From positions 682,001 to 746,000 of the forward strand of contig NZ_BBMK01000001.1 in NCBI RefSeq assembly GCF_000755285.1: a DNA stretch of 64,000 nt. Reading direction: 5' to 3'. Positions within the stretch are counted from its first letter, which is position 1. Every line of letters starts with the position of its first letter. Shown piece by piece: positions 26,995 to 39,400 of the stretch. Source of the stretch: Nonlabens ulvanivorans (GTDB lineage: Bacteria > Bacteroidota > Bacteroidia > Flavobacteriales > Flavobacteriaceae). The position numbers were made by a program, and so were the translations under genes. The notes under the pieces were generated by a model. It did no database searches. It was not told the DNA's origin and worked only from the letters and a program-made list of their open reading frames with translations.

Positions 26995-29325
26995 AGCACA
27001 AAAAGCTCAGAAAGAGCAAGAGACTAAGAAAAATATTAAATTATTCTGGAAACTAGTATTTGTAGGGATAGGAATGGTGATTTTACTTTTTCTATTAACA
27101 GCCTGGGGGGGAATCTTCGGTTCTTTACCAGATCACACCATATTGGAAAATCCGCAGTCAGAACTAGCCACAGAAATTGTTACCGCAGACGGGAAAACAC
27201 TTGGAACTTTTTTTACTGATAACCGTAAACCCATCAAATATGAAGATTTACCTCAAAATCTTATCGACGCATTAGTATCTACTGAAGATGAACGCTTCTG
27301 GGATCACAGTGGTATAGATGGATATGGAACAACTCGAGCAGCTGTTTTTTTAGGTTCTAAAGGTGGAGCCAGTACCATTACACAACAACTAGCCAAACTT
27401 TATTTTACAGAACAACGCAGCAGTAATAAAATAGAACGTGTTATTCAAAAATTCCGTGAATGGATTATAGCGACGCGTTTAGAAAAGCAATACACTAAAG
27501 AAGAAATCATTACTCAGTATTTAAATCAATTTGATTTTTTAAAACAAGCTATAGGAATACGATCTGCTGCAAATATTTATTTTGATAAAGAGCCTATAGA
27601 CCTTAGTGTAGAAGAAAGTGCTGTTTTTGTAGCGATGCTCAAAAACCCTAGACAATTCAATCCATATAGAGAAGTTTCTAAAGAAAAATCATTCCAAAGA
27701 CGTAACCAAGTATTCGTTCAAATGGTTCGCAATGGGAAAATGTTAGAATCTGTAAAAGATAGTTTAAGACAACAACCTATTAAATTAAACTTTTCTCCAG
27801 AAGGTCATAATGACGGTATGGGGGGGACTTATTTTCGTGAGTACTTAAGAGACTGGCTAAAGGATTGGGCAGCAAGTAATACTAACCCAGAAACTGGAGA
27901 AAATTACAACCTCTATAATGATGGTCTGAAGATCAATGTAACCATCGATAGTCGCATGCAAAAATATGCTGAAGACGCCATGGTCGCGCATATGGCAAAT
28001 CTTCAAAAAGAGTTTGATTCCCAAAACGAGAAATTAAAAACGGCTCCTTTTAGAGACATCACAGCAAAGCAAGTAGAATCTTCTATTAATCGCGCGATTA
28101 AAGTTTCTGAACGATGGAAGTTAATGAAAAAAGAAGGCAAGTCAGAAAATGAGATTCTTGCAAGTTTTGATAAAGAAACAGAGATGACTGTTTTTGACTG
28201 GCAAGCTCCAGGAAGAGAACGCGATACCGTAATGACGCCTCGCGATTCCATCTATTATTACAAAAAATTCTTACAAGTTGGTATGATGTCTATGGAGCCA
28301 CAAACTGGTTATGTGAAAGCTTGGGTCGGTGGTATTAATCATAAACATTTTAAATTTGATCATGTTAAAAAAGGAGTGCGTCAGGCTGGTTCAACCTTTA
28401 AGCCTTTCTTATATGCGACTGCGATAGATTTATTGAAGTATTCTCCTTGTAAAGAATTACCAGATGGAGAATATACGATACCAGCAGGTAAACATGGAAA
28501 CACAAAGGACTGGACACCTAGTAACTCCGATGGGAAGTATGGTAAAATCAGAACTTTAAAAGACGCTTTAGCTCATTCTGTAAATACAATATCTGCACGA
28601 TTAATGGATGATGTAGGACCACAGCCAGTTATAGATCTTGCTGGACGTTTAGGCTTAATACTAAAAATATGGCGCCAGTGCCGTCACTAGCATTGGGTAC
28701 TGCAGATGTGAGTCTTTTTGAAATGGTTGGAGCATACGGCGTTTTTGCAAATGAAGGTATTTATAATACTCCTGTACTTGTTACTAGCATACAAGATAAA
28801 AATGGTACGGTACTTTTTCAGTATGTTCCAGAAACACGGGATGTAATGAATCCAGAAACTGCTTATACGACACTTAAGTTAATGCAAGGTGTTACTCAAT
28901 CGGGTAGTGGTAGTCGCCTGAGAGGTAGTTGGGCAAAAAATAATAAATTCTATAAGAGTGTTGTGACAGGTTATCCTTATGATTTTAAAAATGAAATAGC
29001 TGGTAAGACTGGGACAACTCAAAATAACTCAGATGGATGGTTTATGGGAATCGTTCCTAACTTAGTATCTGGTGTTTGGGTAGGTGGAGAAGATCGTTCT
29101 GTCCATTTCCCATCTACTAGATATGGTCAAGGAGCTACTATGGCGCTACCTATATGGGGGGGTTCTTACATGAAGTCTGTTTATGCAGATGAGAATCTTG
29201 ACATATCAAAAGCAAATTTCAATGAACCAGAAAACTTATCCATCATAGTGGACTGTGACGAATATAAAAATGGTGATGACGGATTAGAAGATGAAGATGA
29301 CGCTGGCGATGAATTAGGAATGTAA
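26981..29325 (+). CDS. Penicillin-binding protein 1A, frameshifted near 28657
   Basis: About 781 residues after repair. One membrane helix (21-42), a GT51 transglycosylase domain with catalytic Glu in STEDERFWDHSGID, then a transpeptidase with Ser in GSTFKPFLY, SVN and KTGT (GKTGTTQNNSDGWF). It polymerises and cross-links peptidoglycan. The break in GGCTTAATACT is repaired by one A, restoring LNTKNMAPVPSLALG. Three G7 runs (27105, 27820, 29156) encode AWGG, GMGG and IWGG where the family normally has one Gly or none extra. It overlaps gldH by 14 bp. The gene is surely functional in the organism. Confidence 0.93.
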
Positions 29326-29337
29326 ATAGTAACCGAT

Positions 29338-30048
29338 ATGCTAGATGCCCTTAAACTCGAGAATGTTCTGTTTCTAGACATAGAGACAGTTCCCTTAAAT
29401 CCATCTTTTGAAGACTTAGATGGTATAGATCAGCAGCTTTATGCAGATAAAACGAAATATCAACGTAAAGAAGAGTTTATGCCTGATGAGTTTTATGATC
29501 GTGCTGGTATCTGGGCAGAGTTTGGTAAAATAGTATGTATCTCTGTAGGTTATTTTGTAGATCGTACATATAGACAGTTTAGAGTACGCAGTTTTACGGG
29601 AACTGAGGTAGCACTTCTTGAGGAGTTCAGTACATTACTTAAAGATCATTTTTCTGGACGACATCATTTACTTTGTGCACACAATGGTAAGGAATTTGAT
29701 TTTCCATATATCGCACGTCGCATGATTATTAATGGAATTGCTATACCTGCAAAGCTTAATCTCTTTGGTAAGAAACCATGGGAAGTACCACACCTAGATA
29801 CCATGGAATTGTGGAAATTTGGCGATTATAAACACTTCACATCATTAAAACTGATGACTCGTGTTCTAGGGATACCATCTCCTAAGGATGACATAGATGG
29901 TTCTCAAGTACGTAATGTGTATTATGAGCAAAATGATGTTGAGCGTATTGCTAGATATTGTGAAAAAGACGTGATCGCAGTAGCTCAAATACTTCTTAAA
30001 CTGCGACTAGAACCCATACTTACGGATGACCAGATCATTACAAAATAA
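29338..30048 (+). CDS. DnaQ-like 3'-5' exonuclease (PolB-exonuclease-like, PF10108 type)
   Basis: 236 residues with the three exonuclease blocks: FLDIETVPL (Exo I), CAHNGKEFDFPYIARRM (Exo II) and RYCEKDVIAVAQI (Exo III). It lacks a polymerase domain, as is normal for this family. It probably trims DNA 3' ends in repair; substrate unknown. It follows pbp1A by 12 bp and its 3' end overlaps the ABC ATPase gene by 23 bp. Confidence 0.85.
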   Translation: MLDALKLENVLFLDIETVPLNPSFEDLDGIDQQLYADKTKYQRKEEFMPDEFYDRAGIWAEFGKIVCISVGYFVDRTYRQFRVRSFTGTEVALLEEFSTLLKDHFSGRHHLLCAHNGKEFDFPYIARRMIINGIAIPAKLNLFGKKPWEVPHLDTMELWKFGDYKHFTSLKLMTRVLGIPSPKDDIDGSQVRNVYYEQNDVERIARYCEKDVIAVAQILLKLRLEPILTDDQIITK

Positions 30049-31725
30049 GCCGTTAGCGATTATCAATAACCTCAATGTTTCTTTCAGAAATGGGAAACTA
30101 GAAAATCAGGTGTTATTTGATGTTAGTTTAGAGCTTTTTGAAAATGAAATCCTAGCTGTTGTCGGAGAATCGGGTAGTGGTAAGTCAGTTACTTCTAAGG
30201 CTTTAATGGGATTGTTGCCGGTTAAAAACGCAATAATCACGGCAAAGGAGTTATCAGTAATGGGTAATGATTTGCAATTCTTAAAGGGCCAGGATTGGTC
30301 TCGCTTCCGCGGAAGCGTTATAAGCATGATCTTTCAAGAACCTATGAGTTCTCTTAATCCTACCATCACCTGCGGTCATCAAGTTGCTGAAATACTAGAA
30401 ATTCATACCAAGCTATCTAATAAAGATATTAAAACAGAAGTACTGCGACTTTTTGAAAAGGTAAAACTGCCTATTCCTGAGCAAACTTTTAATAAATATC
30501 CGCATGAGATAAGTGGTGGACAAATGCAGCGTGTAATGATTGCGATGGCTATAGCTTGTAAGCCTAAAATCCTAATAGCAGACGAGCTACAACAGCACTA
30601 GATGTGACCGTTCAAAAAGAGATCATTTTATTGCTTAAAGAATTACAGGCAGAGTATGGAATGAGTGTTTTATTTATTTCTCATGATTTGGGTCTAGTCC
30701 ACGAAATAGCTGATCGTATTGCCGTAATGTACAAAGGTCGTGTTGTTGAAATGGGAACACCTGATCAGCTTTTTGAAAATGCTCAGGAAACTTATACTAA
30801 AGCCTTGATTGCTGCAAGACCAGATACCGAGTCGAGACTTAAGAGATTGCCTACTATTAGTGATTTTATGCACGGTACTGTTCCATCTACAATAGTATCT
30901 GATCAGGAAAGGAATGAAAATCATAAAAAGTTATATGCTCAAAAACCACTATTGGAATTAGTTAATGTCGTCAAGAATTATCCGCTTAAAAAAGAGCTTT
31001 TTAAGGAACAACAATTTTTCACCGCTGTTAACGGTGTGAACCTTAAGTTGTATGCTGGTGAATCATTAGGATTAGTAGGTGAAAGTGGTTGTGGTAAAAG
31101 TACACTAGGTAACATGATACTAGGACTACAAAATATCACTAGTGGTCAATTGATTTATAAAGGAGAAGATATCACAAATCTCAAAGGCAGTAAAATACGA
31201 TCTTTAAGAAAGGAATTACAGATCATATTTCAAGATCCTTTTGCTTCACTAAATCCCAGATTAACAGTCGGGCAGGCAATTATGGAGCCCATGAAATGGC
31301 ATGGAATAGGTAATAGTGATGCAGACCGTAAGAAACGAGTAATGCAATTACTAGATCGAGTAGGTTTAACTCAAGAGCAATTTAATCGTTATCCACACGA
31401 GTTTAGTGGTGGACAGCGACAGCGTATAGGTATTGCGAGGACTGTTGCTTTAGAACCAGAATTAATTGTTTGTGATGAGTCTGTAAGTGCTCTAGATATT
31501 TCTGTACAAGCACAAGTATTAAATTTATTGAATGAATTTAAAGATGACTTTGGATTCTCTTATCTATTCATTTCACACGATTTAGCCGTGGTCAAGTATT
31601 TCTGTGATCAAGTGATTGTGATGAATAAAGGTCGTGTTGAAGAACAAAATGAAGCTGATGAGCTTTATAGTAATCCACAAACTGATTATACTAAAAAATT
31701 GATCAGTGCTATCCCTAAGGGCTAG
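30026..31725 (+). CDS. Double-NBD peptide/oligopeptide-type ABC ATPase (DppD-DppF-like fusion), frameshifted near 30596
   Basis: About 566 residues after repair. NBD1 has Walker A GESGSGKS, signature SGGQMQR and, after repair, Walker B LIADEPTTALD; NBD2 has GESGCGKST, SGGQRQR and DESVSALD (Ser-Val in place of Pro-Thr). The break GACGAGCTAC gains one C to give DEPTTALDVTVQ. This fused arrangement is that of dipeptide/oligopeptide or microcin C importers (YejF-like); no permease or binding protein is encoded beside it. The palindrome at 30303 is in-frame (SRFRGS). Confidence 0.88.
30303..30316. repeat. Genomic palindrome, copy 5 (compensated variant)
   Basis: GCTTCCGCGGAAGC inside the ABC ATPase gene (SRFRGS). 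Both arms changed together, keeping the palindrome. Confidence 0.8.
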
Positions 31726-31796
31726 TATTGAATCCTAAAGATGTTTGATAAATTGATCATTATTAATTCCCGTAATTTTTAATATCTAATATCTTA

Positions 31797-31803
31797 GGGG
31801 GGG
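31797..31803 (+). repeat. Intergenic G7 run
   Basis: The only one of fifteen exactly seven-base G/C runs in the window that lies outside a gene. Confidence 0.8.
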
Positions 31804-31850
31804 CTTTTTAATAATTTTAATCAGGAATTAATTAAGAATTATAGGTATAA

Positions 31851-31877
31851 AAAATCCTCACTAGGGAAGAGGATTTT
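31851..31877 (+). terminator. Terminator for the ABC ATPase operon
   Basis: AAAATCCTC pairs with GAGGATTTT around a 9-nt loop, followed by TCATT. Confidence 0.75.
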
Positions 31878-32141
31878 TCATTATTAGTTAGTTTAGATAA
31901 GTTGTTCTTTAAAAAGTAAAGAACGTTTTCACAATCAGCTTAAATAGACCTTTGATAAAAAGAAAGGTAGTTACTAGGGTATTAGTCCGTTTCTCTTGAG
32001 TATAGGTCGTATTCATAATGATGTTTGTTTTAGGGATGACTAATATGGTAAATTTCCATGAATTATTAAGATTATCGGCATGTATTATTCGATGAAATGC
32101 ATTATTGGTTCTGGCTTCAATTAATGATTATAACAACGCAA

Positions 32142-32185
32142 AATCCTCAGTTTGATATGATTCGAATCATATCAAACTGAGGATT
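32142..32185. terminator. 44-bp perfect palindrome downstream of the CocE-like gene
   Basis: A perfect inverted repeat centred on TTCGAA at 32161-32164 with outer arms AATCCTCAG/CTGAGGATT. It lies 26 bp beyond the stop of the reverse-strand hydrolase gene with only a short T tract, so it may be a terminator or a processed 3' hairpin. It shares AATCCTC with the terminator at 31851. Confidence 0.6.
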
Positions 32186-32210
32186 GTATTGCAAATTTCT
32201 AAAGATTGTT

Positions 32211-34124
32211 TTACTGCTTCAATTTAGGTAGTTGTTTTTCAATACCATTGTTATCACCTACACTTACTGAGCTTGCTCCAGTAATAGTTACTTGCCCAGT
32301 TGTGAAGTCGCTTTCTGTCGCCTCAAATATGTTATCTACATATTTTTGAGGATTGCGGTCTATATAAGGAAACCAAGTGCTGTGTATTTGAATCATTACT
32401 CTATGACCTTTTTTGAAAGTGTGTAATACGTCTTGTAAAGGAAAGTTTACGCTAGTCTTTTTACCTTCTTTAAAAGGCTCTGGCTTTGAGAAATCATTTC
32501 TAAAACGACCTCTAAAAGTTTCTGCACGCACTAATTGTTGATAGCCTGCAAGAGTTACATGCTCTGGTGTATGTTTTTCATTTTTCATGTCGTCTGGATA
32601 TACGTCTATAACCTTAACGATAAAGTCGGCATCAGTGATTCCCTTAAGAATTACTTCTAGATTTGCCTGTATTTCTCCAGCAAGTGTCATGTCATCAGTA
32701 AGAATATCTGTTTGAAAAGTAAGTACGTCTGGTCTTCTAGAAGCGTGACGCTGATCGTCTGTCATGTAAGCACGTGGTGTGAATGTAACTGGTGTTATTT
32801 CACTTCTAAAAGGCACTGGTTTTGATGGATCACTCATGTATGAGAACGTATCTTTTTTATCAGCCTTTTTATTAATCAACAACTCTCCATTTTTACCAAA
32901 ACTAAACACGATTTCATCTTGCTGTGGCGGCCATTGCATAAATTTCTCCCATTGCTTTAATCCAGTGTCAAACATGTATGCCTCTGGTAGAACAGGATTT
33001 TTTTCTCCTTTTAAGTGATGTTCAAAGAAAGGAGTTTCTATTTCTCTATGATAAAAAGTTGATAAACTATCGCCAAAATGGATATGGTTTACCATTTGAT
33101 GACCAGATTCTCTTGCCCAGTTACCATGACTCCATGGTCCCATGACAATGGTGTTGTTCTTATTATTAGGATTGTTGCGTTCTACATTTTTATAGATGTT
33201 TAATGGTCCATAAAGATCCTCAGCATCAAACCAGCCACCTACGGTCATAACTGCATGATCTACATTTTTTAAATGTGGTATAATAGAACGTTTTTGCCAG
33301 AATTCATCATAGTTAGGATGCGAGGCAACGTCTTTCCAGAAAAAATTATCAGGATATATATTTTCTGTTACATTCTTCAATGGACCTATGCCCATATTAA
33401 ATGCATAAGAATCATCCATACTACCAGCTGCTCTCAATTGATCCCATTTATCATTATACCAGCTTTCGGTGGTAGGTTCAGTTTGATGACCAAAAACTGG
33501 ATAAGCAAAAATATAGCTCTGTAAAGTAGCTCCCATATGATGAAAGTCGTCAAAGAAAAAGTCTCCTATAGGTGCTTGTGGCGAGCTAGCTACAAGTGCT
33601 GGATGTGCATCTGGTAAAGCTGCTGCAGTGTAAAATCCTGGATAAGAAATTCCCCATTGACCTACTTTTCTATTATTGTTAGGTAGGTTGTTTATTAACC
33701 AATCTACGGTGTCATAAGTGTCTGAGCTTTCATCGATATCTTGCTTGTTGTTCACGTCATTTCCAGGAATGTTAGGACGCATGTTGTCAAAATCTCCTTC
33801 ACTCATCCATCTACCACGTACATCTTGATATACAAATATGTAACCTTCTTTCATAAGGATCTCGTTGGGACCTAATCTACTAGGATACGTGTCTTCTCCA
33901 TAAGGTCGTACACTATAGCATGTGCGTTGCATCATTATTGGATATTCTTTAGAAGTATCCTTTGGGCTATAAACTTGCGTGTATAATTTAATTCCATCTC
34001 GCATCTCAATCTGGTGGATGGTTTTGGTATAATTTTCTTTTATATACTCTTGTTTTGTTGAAGATTGCGCTTTCGCGAAAGCGGAACCTAACACCACTAA
34101 TGCGACTAGTAAAAATTGTTTCAT
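32211..34124 (-). CDS. Secreted CocE/NonD (S15-type) alpha/beta hydrolase
   Basis: 637 residues with a signal peptide (LLVALVVLGSAFAKAQ) whose end is encoded by the genomic palindrome (34069). The catalytic Ser is in GQWGISYPGF (GxSxxG), with RGRWMSEGDF before it, GGWFDAEDLYGP and the His in GPWSHGNW. The C-terminal jelly-roll (about 420-620) is typical of X-Pro dipeptidyl-peptidase/cocaine esterase/amino-ester hydrolases. Substrates could be peptides, acylated amines or esters. It is monocistronic. Confidence 0.9.
   Translation of the reverse strand: MKQFLLVALVVLGSAFAKAQSSTKQEYIKENYTKTIHQIEMRDGIKLYTQVYSPKDTSKEYPIMMQRTCYSVRPYGEDTYPSRLGPNEILMKEGYIFVYQDVRGRWMSEGDFDNMRPNIPGNDVNNKQDIDESSDTYDTVDWLINNLPNNNRKVGQWGISYPGFYTAAALPDAHPALVASSPQAPIGDFFFDDFHHMGATLQSYIFAYPVFGHQTEPTTESWYNDKWDQLRAAGSMDDSYAFNMGIGPLKNVTENIYPDNFFWKDVASHPNYDEFWQKRSIIPHLKNVDHAVMTVGGWFDAEDLYGPLNIYKNVERNNPNNKNNTIVMGPWSHGNWARESGHQMVNHIHFGDSLSTFYHREIETPFFEHHLKGEKNPVLPEAYMFDTGLKQWEKFMQWPPQQDEIVFSFGKNGELLINKKADKKDTFSYMSDPSKPVPFRSEITPVTFTPRAYMTDDQRHASRRPDVLTFQTDILTDDMTLAGEIQANLEVILKGITDADFIVKVIDVYPDDMKNEKHTPEHVTLAGYQQLVRAETFRGRFRNDFSKPEPFKEGKKTSVNFPLQDVLHTFKKGHRVMIQIHSTWFPYIDRNPQKYVDNIFEATESDFTTGQVTITGASSVSVGDNNGIEKQLPKLKQ
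34069..34082. repeat. Genomic palindrome, copy 6
   Basis: Perfect copy coding SAFAKA at the signal-peptide end of the CocE-like hydrolase. Confidence 0.9.
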
Positions 34125-34169
34125 AAAAAAAGCTTTAATGCTGGCTTAAATATAATTCAACGACATAAA

Positions 34170-34197
34170 AAAAGGCTCTCTATTAAGAAAGCCTTTT
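34170..34197. terminator. Hairpin between the M13 peptidase and CocE-like genes
   Basis: AAAAGGC pairs with GCCTTTT. It lies downstream of the reverse-strand M13 peptidase stop at 34218 and is flanked by A and T runs on each side. Confidence 0.7.
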
Positions 34198-34217
34198 GAT
34201 TTTTTACAAAATTACTG

Positions 34218-36274
34218 TTACCAGATTTTAATACGATTCTCTGGTGTGAGATACATTCCATCTGTTTCTGTAATTTCAAATGCATCATAAAATGCATCGA
34301 TATTTTGAAGTGGTACATAGCCACGATACATACCTGGTGAGTGTGTGTCTCCTTTAATACGTTGCTTTAAAGCCTCTTCACGCATTTTAGTACGCCATAC
34401 CGTTCCCCCAACTTAAGAAGAAACGTTGTTCTGGTGTAAACCCATCGATCGCTTCTGGGCGACCTTTATCGTTCATCCACAATTGGTGAGCATCATATGC
34501 AGCATTAACACCACCTAGATCACCAATGTTTTCACCTAGTGTGAATTCACCATTGATATTAACGCCAGGTAATACTTCAATGGCGCTGTATTGATTTGCA
34601 AGATCTTTACCTAGACTTTCAAATTGTGTCTTGTCGTTTGCGGTCCACCAGTCTGTCATATTACCGTTTGCGTCAAATTTTGCTCCGCTATCATCAAATC
34701 CATGAGAAATTTCATGTCCTATAACAGCTCCCATACCACCAAAGTTGAAGGCAGCGTCTGCTTCATAGTTATAAAATGGTGGTTGTAAAATAGCTGCAGG
34801 GAAAACAATTTCATTATAGTATGGATTGTAGTATGCGTTCACGGTTTGTGGAGACATGAACCATTCTGTCTTGTCTACTTTTTCACCTAATTTATTAAGG
34901 TTATCACGGTAGTTCCAGGATTGTACAGCTAGCATGTTGTCAAATAAAGTACCTCCGTTTGAAGGGCTTTTGATTTCCATTTCTGAATAATCTTTCCATT
35001 GATCTGGATAACCTATTTTAATAGTCATACCATTAAGTTTTTCTATCGCTTTAACCTTGGTCTCAGGACTCATCCAGGCTAATCCATTGATGCGTACTTC
35101 ATATGCTTTCTTTACATATTCAATCATCTCTTTAGCTTTGGCTTTTGCCTCTGCAGGAAATTTTTCACTTACGTATAATTGACCTAAAGCTTCTCCTAAT
35201 GTTCCGTTAACAGTACCTAGTGCACGCTCATCTCTAGGACGTTGTTCTTTTGCGCCACGCATCGTTTTACTGTAGAAGTCCCAGTTTGCGTCTTCTAGCT
35301 CTGTAGATAACATGGTCGCTGCTGCATCGATCATAGTCCAACGCATATAGGTTTTCATAGCATCTATATTACTATTATCCCACATATTATTTAAAGCAGT
35401 CATGTAGGCTGGTTGAGAAACAATGATGTTGTCAAATTCTTTTACATCTAATTTTTCAAAATATTGATCCCAGTCTATAGATGGTACTAGAGTTTTAAAC
35501 TCAGCTTTACTCATAGGATTGTAGCTTAATTGAGGATTCCTACGCGCTACTTTATCTAGACGTGGTTGTGCCATTTGTGTTTCTATGGCGATAATCGTTT
35601 TAGCATCATCTGCTGCTTGTGTGGCATCAGTACCTGTTAAGGTTAACATGCGCGCCACATGTTTTTCATATGCAGCTAGTTTTTCAACATTATCAGCATC
35701 ATCTAGATCTACATAATATTCACGTTGCATTCCTAAAGCGCCAGGACCGATTTGAGCCACGTTTATATCTGTGTTTTGTGCATCTGGTCCTACTCCAAAT
35801 CCATAGAAGCCACGTAGGCCTTTAGATGAAAGGTCAGCTAGTAGTGCAGGTATTTCATCGACAGATTTAATAGCATCAATTTGCTCTAGATATGGTATTA
35901 AAGGTTCATAACCAGCTTTATCCCTAGCATCTGTATCCATTATACTTCGGTATACAAAAACAGCTTTTGCCTGATCTGAAGATTGATCAAGGTTTTTATC
36001 ATTCATTGCTTTATCTAGGATAGCTAGCATGTCTGCGTCAGTATCTTTTCTAAGCTTATTGAAACCACCCCAAACAGTTTGATCTGCAGGTATCTCAGTA
36101 GAGTCAATCCATTTCCCATTTACATAACGATAAAAGTCATCTTTAGGGGGAAACACTGGTATCCATTGCGGTCATGTCTAGACCTGGATAGTCTTTTGCT
36201 GGTTCTTTACAAGAAGTGACCGCAATAGCCACAGCGCAAGAAGCAAGTAAGGTTTGTTTTAAGTTCATGTTCAT
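34218..36274 (-). CDS. M13 family metallopeptidase lipoprotein (PepO/neprilysin-like), two frameshifts
   Basis: About 684 residues once both ends are repaired. The N-terminus is a lipoprotein signal (LLASCAVAIAVTSC) reading into DMTAMDTSVSP, then KDDFYRYVNGKW. Zinc motif HEISH (VIGHEISHGFDD), third ligand in GENIGDLGG, and a C-terminus ending ...TPENRIKIW as usual for M13. Runs of five C/G (34405-34409 and 36146-36150) break the frame; removing one base at each restores SWGTVWRTK and SVSPKDD. It is a periplasmic or surface endopeptidase. The start may be 36274 or 36268. Confidence 0.9.
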
Positions 36275-36384
36275 ATAGTTTGATAGGTTAGTAAATTCTA
36301 TTAAAGAAATGTTACACAAGATAATAATTGTTATGATTCATCTCTAGTATTTAATTTATAATTAACTAGCATTCAATTAAAAAA

Positions 36385-36403
36385 GCCTACAATAGTTGTA
36401 GGC
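36385..36403. terminator. Terminator for the reverse-strand T9SS gene
   Basis: GCCTACAA pairs with TTGTAGGC, flanked by A and T runs, downstream of the stop at 36436. Confidence 0.75.
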
Positions 36404-36435
36404 TCTTTTAATTTTAAGATGATAGATGATCCTTA

Positions 36436-39400
36436 TTAGTTAACGATAAGTTTTTCTGTAATCGCTCCTGTTGCTGTAGTGATGTTTAAGAAATACATTC
36501 CTTGAGCTACATTATTTAAATCAATAAAATGTTTTTCTCCAGAGTTGTTTAGTTTAGTGCTTATCAGTTTTCCTGTGACATCATAGACGCTGTAATTAAA
36601 AGTGTCATTGCTATTCCAAGATAATGTAAAGTCGCCTTTTGATGGATTAGGGAAGACTTTATAAGAATCAGAAAGAGTATTGCTATTATTACTTAGTGTA
36701 CCTGTTACAACTACATTATCGATCACAACACCTTCTTCAGTAACAGATTGGTCAGAAATGAACACGTATCTAAAGGTGATGTTGTTCTCTGCATTAAAAG
36801 GACTTAAATCATAAGAATAAGTTTTCATTACAGCATCTGTACCTGTCCACTGGGCACCGACACAATTAAAGCAATTTACACCATTAGGGTTTCTGCTAGA
36901 GTTATACCAGGCTGGATCAGTTGCACTACCTAAAACATTCCAGATATTTCCATTATCTGTGGTGTATTCCATATACATAAGATCCCAATCTTGTTCTAAT
37001 TCAAATGCCATTTCAAATTGCAGCGTCGGATTAGTAACTCCATTAAGGTCATAACAACCAGTGTATAGATATGCTACTGTATCATTAGAATGTTCACCAG
37101 TGAGGTTAGTTCCGTAAACCTGTGAACCACTTACTGCTTGATTAAGAATAGGGCCTGCTGGTACTCCACGTTCCATTGGTCTGTGCCGCCAGTTTCATTA
37201 AAGGTTAATAAATCTCTGTTTTCAAACTGTTGAATATCATTTATAACACCGCTATTATTTTTTAGAATTGCCGTTATTTCGTTATTGTTACTCGCAAAGG
37301 CATCATTTAAGGTGTTGACTGTTACAGATAAATCATTTGCACCTAGATTAAGGGATATACCAGTTAAAGTAATCGTGGTTTGGCTTTGTGCAGGAATTGT
37401 AGTGGTATAAGTACTGTTTACAGAAGAGCCACCATTGATAGAATAGTCAAGGTCAAAACTATTTATAGCTGTAGTTCCTCCATTTTCGATTACAATATCA
37501 ATGTCTGTATCTCCACAAGAAAAACTTGTATTGGAAGAGCTTATGCTTACCAATTCAATATCTGTTGGTGGTGGACCTGCTGTTACAGAAGTTTGCCAGA
37601 TTCCTCTACCATAAGTACCAGCAGTAAGCACATTATCCACTCCATTGATTTCTAGATCTCTGATGTTTACATTTGGTAAATTATTATTGAAAGTTGACCA
37701 TTGAGCAGTCACGTCATCATATTTATAGACTCCGATGGTTGTTCCCAAAAATATTTCTCCATCTACACTCATAGGTAAACTTGCAATGGTATTTTTACCT
37801 AGGCTTGGAAGATTAGCAGTGATATCGGTAAAACTACTTCCTTGGTTCAAACTTTTATAAACGCTACCAAATGATTCGTCTGTCGAAAGATAAACGATAT
37901 TATTATCTGTATTACTCACTTCAATCGCAGCAATGTCTTGAGGGAAATTAGAAACTAGTGAAAAATTTGTACCAGCATTTAGACTTCTATAAAGTAGATT
38001 ATTGATGGCTATGTAAATAATGTTATCATTATTTGGGTCTATTTCAATTAAATCGATATTAGAACCAAATGGAGAGGAAACAACGACAAAACTGTTGTTT
38101 TGCACTTTATACAAAGCAGTATAACCTACATAGATGGTACCTTGACCATCTACTTTCAATGGAGTGATCCAGTTACCACTTTCACCATTAGGACGATTGA
38201 TGGAGTTAAGAATAGAATTTCCACCATTATTTGTGAAGTACAGGCCGCCACCATTTTGTGTAAACCCGTATCGTATGTTTGAATCTAATGGATCTATACC
38301 ACCATCCATTCCATCTGCTCCGTAGAAGTTTTTCCATTGATTACCGCTTCTAGCTTGTCCTCCATTATCTTGTAAACCGCCTATTACTTGTGCACTAGAT
38401 TGTGTGCTTACGGCAATTCTATAAAATTGTCCTATTTGAGCTCCAGCAGTAAGGTCTGTAAAAGAACCACCGTCATTATTACTTCTATAGATACCACCAT
38501 CAGACATTACAAATAATTCAGAACCAAATTGTCTAATTTGATGAATGTCTGCATGGGTATAAGTACTACCAGTAGGGTTGCTCCATGAGTTTATTTTTGT
38601 AAATGAACTACCACCACTAAAGGATTTCCAGATGTTTAAACAACCGGTATAAACAATCTCTGCATTAGTCGCAGACACTTCTAGAGCAAGGTCATAATTT
38701 CCCTGACCACTTTCTAAAATATCTGTTCCATTATCTCTTCGTGAAAAACTTTGACCGCTATTAGTCGATCGATATAGTCCCATTAAATTTGCGTTACCAT
38801 CGATGATTAATAAGTAAACATAATTAGGATTTGCAGGGGAAACTCCTATAACACTTCTTCTCATATTATTAGGAAGACCAGTTGAAGGTTGTGAGAACGA
38901 GACTCCATTGTCTGTTGAGATAAAAAAGGAATTGTTAGTACTCAAGTATATGGTGTCTGGTGAACCTGGCTTTAACTTGATATCTTTTACATTTGCTGGG
39001 AAAGTTCTTGAAAAGCTCACACCACCATCAATAGATCTGTAGAAGCCAAAATTTGAAGAAACAAATATTTTATCACTATCTCTCGGGTCTAGGTAAACCT
39101 CACTTATATTGGCAGTTGCACCTATAAAAGTTAATCCAGTACTATTCCATGTAAGTCCTCCATCAACAGATTTCATTAATCCTATACTACTTGAGTCTCT
39201 AGCATCATCATCTCCGGTACCTATATAAATAACGTCAGAATCTGTTGGATCTACGGCTATGGCACTTACACCTATTTGAGATAAAAAATCGGATATAGGT
39301 GTCCATGTAACACCAGCATCTGTAGATTTCCAAACTCCTCCACTAGGTGAACCTAGATAATAAATATTTGGGTTGTTTGGGTCTACCGTTACAGTATTTG

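Larger units (their letters stand above)
31726..32210. other. 485-bp gene-free region with two hairpins and a G7 run
   Basis: Contains an intergenic G7 run (31797-31803), a terminator (31851-31877) and a 44-bp perfect palindrome (32142-32185). The middle (31900-32140) has no reading frame or RNA structure that I recognise. Confidence 0.6.

Noticed and set aside
27105..29162. G7 runs in PBP1A as phase-variation switches
   Set aside because: PBP1A is needed for growth and all runs have the same length; slippage control would need variable or non-essential targets.
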